From NCBI GenBank assembly GCA_003510215.1, contig DOKQ01000076.1, positions 1-10,491 of the forward strand: DNA of 10,491 nt, read 5' to 3'. The notes under the pieces are model-generated. The model ran no database searches and was not told the origin of the DNA. It saw only the letters and a list, made by a program, of their open reading frames with translations. Positions within the stretch are counted from its first letter, which is position 1. The number at the start of each line of letters is the position of its first letter. Source of the stretch: Erysipelotrichaceae bacterium (lineage in GTDB: Bacteria > Bacillota_I > Bacilli_A > Erysipelotrichales > Erysipelotrichaceae). Position numbers and translations under genes: made by a program. Positions 5,971-10,491 of this stretch are shown in pieces.

Positions 5971-7746
5971 CTAGTCAAACTGAGCCATATAAAGCTGATA
6001 GTAATAACCCTTAGATGACATAAGTTGATCATGCGTTCCGGACTCAACCACCTTACCTCGATCAACGACAAGTATCACATCTGCATTAACAATCGTAGAT
6101 AATCGGTGAGCTATCACAAAACATGTTTTATCTTGCATGAGTTTGCGCATCGCCGATTGAATCATACTTTCGGTTCGAGTATCCACATTCGAGGTTGCTT
6201 CATCGAGAATTATCATTGGACGCTGCTGAAGCATGGCTCTTGCAATCGTCATCAGTTGCTTCTGACCTTTGGAAATATTTACTCCATCATCACTTAGAAT
6301 GGTATGATACCCATCTTTCAACCCTGTGATGAAGTGATGAATCTTCACTTCCCTTGCAATCTCAATCACATCTTCAAGCGTCGCCTCCGGATGACCATAG
6401 GCAATGTTTTCAAAAATAGTTCCGTGGAAAAGCCATGTATCCTGAAGCACCATGCCAAACTGCTTTCGAACATCACTTCGAGTATAATTTGCAATATCTA
6501 CTCCATCCAACAGAATTTGCCCCTGATCCACATCGTAAAACCTCATAAGCAGATTGATCATGGTCGTTTTACCTGCACCTGTCGGACCAACAATAGCGAC
6601 CAGTTGTCCCGGTTGTACATGTAAGTTCAGATTCTCAATAACTTTAACATCCTTGATGTAGCTGAAATGTACATCCTTAAATTCAATCTCTCCACGTGTT
6701 GAACCAGTTATTTCCATTGGTGTTTCTACTTCCTGTTCAATAGGTTCATCAAGCACACGGAATACTCGCTCGCTTGCGGCCAACGTCGATTGAAGCTCCG
6801 CCACCATATTGGCAGCTTCGCTAATCGGCCCCGAAAATCTGCGGGAGTATAAGATAAATGAAGAAATGTTTCCGATTGAAATTAGCTGATACAGAAAGAG
6901 GAGTGATCCAAACATACTGATAAGAGCCAGGGAGATATTATTGATAAATCCTATGGATGGTCCAGTGATGCCACCGTAATAATCAGCCTGATAATAAGCT
7001 TCGGAAGCCTCCCGGTTCTTCGCTTTGAACTCGTCAAACATCGTCTCTTCCTGTGAATATGCCTTAATTGTTTTTAGTCCCGATAGTGTCTCTTCCACAA
7101 ACCCATTCATATCCCCAAGCTTAGCAGAACGTTTGCGAAATAAGGGTCTGGTTTTTTTAGCCAGATAACGGGTGGTATAGATCGATGCGGGTATGGTAAT
7201 AACAAATACCATTAATAAGATTGGGGAGATCAGTATCATCATAAGTAGTGCCCCAAGCACGGTAATTAAACTACCAAACAACTGAACTAGGTCAGATGAG
7301 AGCGATGTGTTAATCGTATCAATATCATAGGAAATGCGGCTAATCATGTCACCAATCTGATGGGAATCAAAATAGTTCACTGGCAAGTCCATAAACTTAT
7401 CGAAGAGTTGCTGGCGCATTTTCTTGACGATCTTCTGACTCACATGAATCATCAGAATCTGAAGCATATATAGAAATACAGATGAAATGACATAGAAAAT
7501 GATCATGAGGATGATAATCCGGGGAATCCGCTCGTATTGCGCACCTTTGATTGCATCGATAATCTGACCAGTGAGTGCTGGGCCTAACAATTGAAGCATG
7601 TTCGCTGAAATAGTTAAGATAATCGCTGCTAAAAACATCCACTTTAATTCTTTGACATACACAAACAGACGTCGTAATACCTTTTTGGTATCCCGCGGTT
7701 TTTCAACCGGTGCCCCCATTGGCCCTTTACCCATTGGAACGCTCAT
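5971..7746 (-). CDS. Heterodimeric ABC exporter subunit with catalytic ATPase residues (TM288/LmrD-like)
   Basis: Half-transporter of 591 residues: an N-terminal membrane domain of about six helices (residues about 35-310, ABC_membrane fold, with ISRISYDIDTI and ETLSGLKTIKAY coupling regions) and a C-terminal ATPase domain. Walker A is GPTGAGKTT (387-395), Walker B MIILDE with the catalytic glutamate at 516, and the switch histidine is H547 (IAHRLST). The signature is the non-canonical ISKGQ (491-495), so this subunit supplies the working Walker A/B while its signature serves the degenerate site. The Gly/Met/Pro-rich N-terminus (MGKGPMGAPVEKPRD) is a common feature of this subgroup. The ATG at 7746 has a strong AGGGGGTGAT 8 bases upstream, within the end of the upstream exporter gene; the genes overlap by 20 bp. 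It is likely a multidrug or lipid/peptide efflux pump; the substrate cannot be told from sequence. Confidence 0.9.
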   Translation of the reverse strand: MSVPMGKGPMGAPVEKPRDTKKVLRRLFVYVKELKWMFLAAIILTISANMLQLLGPALTGQIIDAIKGAQYERIPRIIILMIIFYVISSVFLYMLQILMIHVSQKIVKKMRQQLFDKFMDLPVNYFDSHQIGDMISRISYDIDTINTSLSSDLVQLFGSLITVLGALLMMILISPILLMVFVITIPASIYTTRYLAKKTRPLFRKRSAKLGDMNGFVEETLSGLKTIKAYSQEETMFDEFKAKNREASEAYYQADYYGGITGPSIGFINNISLALISMFGSLLFLYQLISIGNISSFILYSRRFSGPISEAANMVAELQSTLAASERVFRVLDEPIEQEVETPMEITGSTRGEIEFKDVHFSYIKDVKVIENLNLHVQPGQLVAIVGPTGAGKTTMINLLMRFYDVDQGQILLDGVDIANYTRSDVRKQFGMVLQDTWLFHGTIFENIAYGHPEATLEDVIEIAREVKIHHFITGLKDGYHTILSDDGVNISKGQKQLMTIARAMLQQRPMIILDEATSNVDTRTESMIQSAMRKLMQDKTCFVIAHRLSTIVNADVILVVDRGKVVESGTHDQLMSSKGYYYQLYMAQFD

Positions 7747-9454
7747 GTACATCACCCCCTAACTGCAACTTTATAAGCTCTTGATACAACCGATTATTCT
7801 TGGATAACTGATCATGCGTTCCCAATCCAACCATACGACCTTCTTCAAGAACAAGAATTTGATCAGCACTCATTACAGTACTGATACGCTGAGCAATGAG
7901 AATTGTTGTGCTCAGGCGTGTCTTTCGAAGCGATGTTCTAAACTGTGCATCTGTCCTATAATCCAATGCACTGCTTGCATCGTCGAATATTAAGATTTCG
8001 GGTCGATCCGCCAAGGCACGAGCAATGAGCATGCGTTGACGCTGTCCACCACTAAAGTTTGCTCCTCCACGAAGTACTCGTTCATCATATTGCTTACTTA
8101 ACTGCTCGATAAATCCTTTAGCCTGCGCTAAATCTGCTGCTTCCTGGATCGATTCAAACTCAACGTCTCGACCAAATTTGATATTTTCTTCAACGGAACT
8201 ACTAAACAATCGATCGTTTTGAAGCACAACCCCAAACTTACTTCGTAAATCTTTTAGCTGATAGGACTTTATGTCTTTTCCATCAATCAGGATAGTACCC
8301 GAACTTACATCATAAAACCTCAGTAGCAATTGAGCGATGGTTGTCTTGCCACTCCCTGTACTGCCAATAATTCCAAAGATTGAGTTCTTTTCAATTTTAA
8401 AGTTCAGATTCTGCAATTGATGACTTTCATTTTGGTTGTAAGAAAAACTCACATCTTTAAACTCAATAAATGGAGAAATTTCGACTTTTTCTGTATGACT
8501 AATCTCAATATGATCCTGTGTGTTAAGAATGTCCACTATTCGCAAAGCACTTGCGTTGGCTCTTGAAATTAGTAGGAAAATGCGGTTAAGTGCTAAAAAT
8601 GAGTTTAGTATTAATGTGAAGTAAGACATAAAGGCGATGATACTCCCTGTCGAACTTAAGTTAACCTGAACTCGTTGTGCACCAATATACAAAATAATGA
8701 TCAGTCCCAAATTTAACAGAAGGTTCATTGATGGGTTAAGGGTTGAAACCACATACCCAGCCAAACGTTCTTTTTTAGAGACTTCTTCATTGATAAGTTC
8801 AAACTTCTCTTTTTCACTTGACTCTTTTGCCAGTGCTTTGATGATTCGGATCCCGGCAATATTCTCACGAACGACACGAACCAGAATATCCAGTTTTTGT
8901 TGCAAAGAATCATAAAAGGGAATCCCTTTTTTCGATATAAACACAACCACAAGTGTAATCACGGGTAAAAGCAATACCAGAACCATGGCTAAATAGGCAT
9001 CAATAAAAAGCATCATTCCTATACTTCCCAAAAGAATAATCGGTGCACGTATTCCAATGCGTTGCACCACATTGAACATCCGGTACACATGATACGTATC
9101 ACTGGTCATTCTGGAAATCAGCGATGGAATAGTCAGTTCATCAACCTTCCGATTCGTAAAATACATGATTTTCTCATAACTATCATTTCTAAGTGCTTCG
9201 ATTGCCCAACTGGAGACACGTGCAGCCATCCGATTGGCCACGATATTACCGATATATGCCAGTACAGCACTTACAAGCATGATAATTCCAAACCAGATCA
9301 CTCGACCATAGTCCCCTAATGGAACAACCTCATCAATCACATAGGCAAGTATGTAAGGTAAAAACAATTCCATGATCGTCGCAAAGGACTTAACCAAAAG
9401 CCCCACGAATACTCTACCTTTATATGGAGATAAGTAACCTAATACCTGTTTCAT
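7727..9454 (-). CDS. Heterodimeric ABC exporter subunit with degenerate ATPase site (TM287/LmrC-like)
   Basis: Half-transporter of 575 residues, with membrane helices over about residues 12-300 and an ATPase domain from about 328. Walker A is GSTGSGKTT (364-372) and the signature is canonical FSGGQ (467-471). Walker B reads ILIFDD (487-492), with aspartate at 492 in place of the catalytic glutamate, and the switch residue is glutamine (Q522 in IAQRIST) instead of histidine. This is the mirror image of the partner gene downstream, so the pair should form one active and one degenerate ATP site, as known for TM287/288, BmrCD and LmrCD. It starts at 9454 by a 4-bp ATGA overlap with the marR stop, preceded by GGGGA about 8 bases upstream. 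The three-gene order marR-ABC-ABC implies MarR-controlled efflux; the substrate is unknown. Confidence 0.9.
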   Translation of the reverse strand: MKQVLGYLSPYKGRVFVGLLVKSFATIMELFLPYILAYVIDEVVPLGDYGRVIWFGIIMLVSAVLAYIGNIVANRMAARVSSWAIEALRNDSYEKIMYFTNRKVDELTIPSLISRMTSDTYHVYRMFNVVQRIGIRAPIILLGSIGMMLFIDAYLAMVLVLLLPVITLVVVFISKKGIPFYDSLQQKLDILVRVVRENIAGIRIIKALAKESSEKEKFELINEEVSKKERLAGYVVSTLNPSMNLLLNLGLIIILYIGAQRVQVNLSSTGSIIAFMSYFTLILNSFLALNRIFLLISRANASALRIVDILNTQDHIEISHTEKVEISPFIEFKDVSFSYNQNESHQLQNLNFKIEKNSIFGIIGSTGSGKTTIAQLLLRFYDVSSGTILIDGKDIKSYQLKDLRSKFGVVLQNDRLFSSSVEENIKFGRDVEFESIQEAADLAQAKGFIEQLSKQYDERVLRGGANFSGGQRQRMLIARALADRPEILIFDDASSALDYRTDAQFRTSLRKTRLSTTILIAQRISTVMSADQILVLEEGRMVGLGTHDQLSKNNRLYQELIKLQLGGDVHERSNG

Positions 9455-9891
9455 TGCTCTTTCCCCACTTCCTCACATAATATCTCTGCCCGCAATTGAA
9501 GTTTCTTTAATAAAGAAAGTAGCAATCGCTCTTCCTCTTCATCAAAATCCTTCATCAACTCTTTTCGTTGATCTTTCAGGATTCCCTTAATTTGCTCCAC
9601 TAGTTTCTCTCCTTCATCCGTAAGAAAAAGACGAGTCACCCGACGATCTGATTCATCAGTTACTTTGTTAACGTAACCAAGCTGACGCAGATGCTCCACC
9701 CCTCTTGCCACATTGCTTTTATCAATATGCATGGTTGCGGTGAGTTGTTCCTGGGATAACCCCTGATTCTTGCGTATTTCAATCAGAAAACTCGCCTGAT
9801 ACCCTCGTAGATTATATGTTTTAAACACATGATTCCGATATAGAAGATTGCATCGTTCAATCATACTGATGGTTTTATTTATAGGTAGCAT
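9451..9891 (-). CDS. MarR-family transcriptional regulator
   Basis: Winged-helix regulator of 146 residues, the usual MarR length. The DNA-binding core spans about residues 29-95: LRGYQASFLIEI, then LSQEQLTATMHIDKSNVARGVEHLRQLGYV as helix-turn-helix, then the wing DESDRRVTRLFLTDEGEKL (79-97), which is the family's best-conserved segment. The terminal helices are the expected dimerisation parts. The ATG at 9891 is preferred because GGAGGTG lies five bases upstream; the longer reading frame starting at 9918 lacks such a site and would begin inside the operator palindrome. It is the first gene of the efflux operon and overlaps the first exporter gene by 4 bp. A perfect palindrome over its promoter suggests self-repression relieved by a ligand, possibly an exported compound. 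The ligand is not known. Confidence 0.9.
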   Translation of the reverse strand: MLPINKTISMIERCNLLYRNHVFKTYNLRGYQASFLIEIRKNQGLSQEQLTATMHIDKSNVARGVEHLRQLGYVNKVTDESDRRVTRLFLTDEGEKLVEQIKGILKDQRKELMKDFDEEEERLLLSLLKKLQLRAEILCEEVGKEQ

Positions 9892-9902
9892 AGACACCTC
9901 CG

Positions 9903-9922
9903 ATAGTTGCGCACGCAACTAT
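9903..9922. promoter_or_regulatory. Perfect palindrome, likely MarR-type operator
   Basis: ATAGTTGCG (9903-9911) and CGCAACTAT (9914-9922) form a perfect 9-bp inverted repeat around a 2-bp centre, 20 bp in all, the size expected for a MarR dimer site. It overlaps the last two bases of the -10 box and the predicted transcription start, and ends just before the ribosome binding site of marR. In RNA it could also form a short hairpin, but the position argues for an operator. Confidence 0.75.
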
Positions 9923-9949
9923 TATACGATGACTATCCCAGAAATGCAA
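9921..9949 (-). promoter_or_regulatory. Promoter of the marR-ABC-ABC operon
   Basis: The minus strand carries a perfect TATAAT (9921-9926), with TTGCAT (9944-9949) 17 bp upstream as a weak -35. The predicted start is near 9914, inside the palindrome, giving a leader of only about 23 bases before the marR start codon. The spacing and the overlapping operator support the assignment; the -35 match is poor. Confidence 0.65.
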
Positions 9950-9987
9950 TATCGATAAACTTATCTAACCTGAACAATAATAAGGAA

Positions 9988-10030
9988 TAAGTGTTTTACT
10001 CATTAAGTGTCCAATAATTTACTCACTCAT
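9988..10030. repeat. Imperfect short tandem repeat next to IS remnants
   Basis: TAAGTGT followed by TTTACTCAT (9988-10003) is immediately repeated as TAAGTGT (10004-10010), seven extra bases, then TTTACTCA (10018-10025) and CTCAT. The two units differ by a 7-base insertion and a small duplication at the end. It lies between the marR promoter and the IS fragments and may be a scar of element insertion or loss. No gene is visible between 9950 and 10106. Confidence 0.5.
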
Positions 10031-10056
10031 CACAGATACATCGAAAATTTTCAAAT

Positions 10057-10082
10057 CAAGTCCTAAATCTTGTGTAAAATGG
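10057..10082 (-). mobile_element. Possible terminal end of an IS256-like element
   Basis: About 25 bases after the stop of the transposase fragment, the minus strand reads CATTTTACACAAGATTTAGG then ACTTG. TTTACACAAAAT-type ends just past the transposase gene are common in IS256-family elements, and this is the expected place and orientation. No partner inverted repeat is in the window, so the boundary is tentative. Confidence 0.35.
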
Positions 10083-10106
10083 TTATGCGTTAGTACAGAA
10101 GAGAAA

Positions 10107-10253
10107 TTACTTAATCCAGTTTCGAGTCTCTTCCGAATAATTAATGTAAATTCTACTGCTTGAGTTCCATTCATCGTTGATATCGATAAGTACTGATACA
10201 ATGAGCCTTAACGCAACTTTCTGATTGGGAAATATGCGAACAACCTTTACCTT
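10107..10253 (-). pseudogene. C-terminal fragment of an IS256-family (mutator) transposase
   Basis: The segment VVRIFPNQKVALRLIVSVLI followed by DINDEW and SSRIYI matches the usual end of IS256-family DDE transposases (roughly 'VVGIFPN...LRLVGA.L.E.NDEW....RY'). Only about 48 codons remain of a family normally about 390-410 residues long; none of the catalytic DDE residues is present. The frame is open and ends in TAA at 10107, but the upstream part is replaced by an IstB-like fragment, so this is a decayed remnant. Family assignment is by remembered consensus. Confidence 0.65.
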
Positions 10254-10491
10254 TGATTCATCGACAGTCGGTTGAAAACTAAAGTCATATTCATCAATGG
10301 TTCTTAAAAATGGGAATCCTGCAGCTTTCACATTATAAAGTTTATTGTTCTCTTTTTTTGCGAGAACTACCTTATTTAAAACCTTGTATAATCCTTTTAA
10401 CTCAGAAGAGCTGATACCATTGTTAATGTGCAGTTCCATTAAATAGGTGTAGGCTGATTTTAGTTTCAAATTGTTTATGTCAAGTGAAAAG
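10254..10491 (-). pseudogene. istB: Fragment of an IS21-family IstB-like helper ATPase, truncated and fused
   Basis: The frame runs open from the window edge to about 10254, and its end, KAAGFPFLRTIDEYDFSFQP, matches the segment just before the ATPase core of IstB proteins (typically 'AGFPFLKTLEDFDFSFQP.ID'). In an intact IstB the Walker A motif would follow within about 30 residues. Here it is absent, and the reading frame passes directly into an IS256-type transposase tail at a tandem ACCTTT repeat (10243-10254). The N-terminal part is less recognisable and its true start is outside the window. It is non-functional as an IS21 helper. Confidence 0.6.

Noticed and set aside
1358..9319. Plus-strand open frames inside the minus-strand genes
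   Set aside because: They lie opposite well-identified coding regions, match no family and lack ribosome binding sites; they are shadows.
9892..9918. Nine-residue N-terminal extension of MarR
   Set aside because: It would start within the operator palindrome, at about the predicted transcription start, and the GGAGGTG site fits the ATG at 9891.
10019..10201. A 60-codon minus-strand open frame ending at 10019
   Set aside because: It overlaps the transposase tail in another frame and then the presumed element end; it has no family resemblance or convincing ribosome binding site.
1..10491. CRISPR array, tRNA, rRNA or phage genes
   Set aside because: I saw no regularly spaced repeats, no tRNA-like cloverleaf and no phage protein motifs when reading both strands.

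Overview
This window looks like the chromosome of a low-GC Gram-positive bacterium (Bacillota). The signs are AT-rich spacers, strong AGGAGG-type ribosome binding sites, CcpA-type cre sites, a GntR/LacI-hybrid AraR repressor and a MarR-ABC-ABC efflux operon. I cannot name the genus from the sequence. All recognisable genes are on the minus strand, so transcription runs from high to low coordinates.

Region A (positions 1 to about 5870) is a pentose-uptake operon, in transcription order chvE-type binding lipoprotein, gguA-type double ATPase, gguB-type permease, araR repressor, araB ribulokinase (cut by the window start). The transporter is of the ChvE-GguA-GguB 'multiple monosaccharide' class. 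Its link to araR and araB points to L-arabinose as the main physiological substrate: the lipoprotein captures the sugar, GguAB imports it, AraB phosphorylates L-ribulose, and AraR sets expression. The control region (about 5627-5861) holds a good sigma-A-type promoter, four ACTTGTA-type boxes spaced close to whole DNA turns, two cre-like sites and a leader hairpin. A 14-bp perfect stem-loop separates chvE from gguA and probably lets the binding protein be made in excess.

Region B (5922-9949) is a second operon, marR then two ABC exporter half-transporters, ending in a clear intrinsic terminator. The two exporters have complementary degenerate ATPase residues, the hallmark of an obligate heterodimer (TM287/288, BmrCD, LmrCD class). 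A perfect 9-2-9 palindrome overlaps the -10 box and start region of marR and is probably its own operator.

Region C (about 9950-10491) is an insertion-sequence graveyard. A fragment resembling IstB (IS21 family helper ATPase) is fused in frame to a fragment resembling the C-terminus of an IS256-family transposase, followed by a possible IS256-type end and a short imperfect tandem repeat.

I do not see a wholly new system here. The most interesting items are the architecture of the ara control region, the intercistronic hairpin, the in-frame IS chimera and the MarR palindrome.
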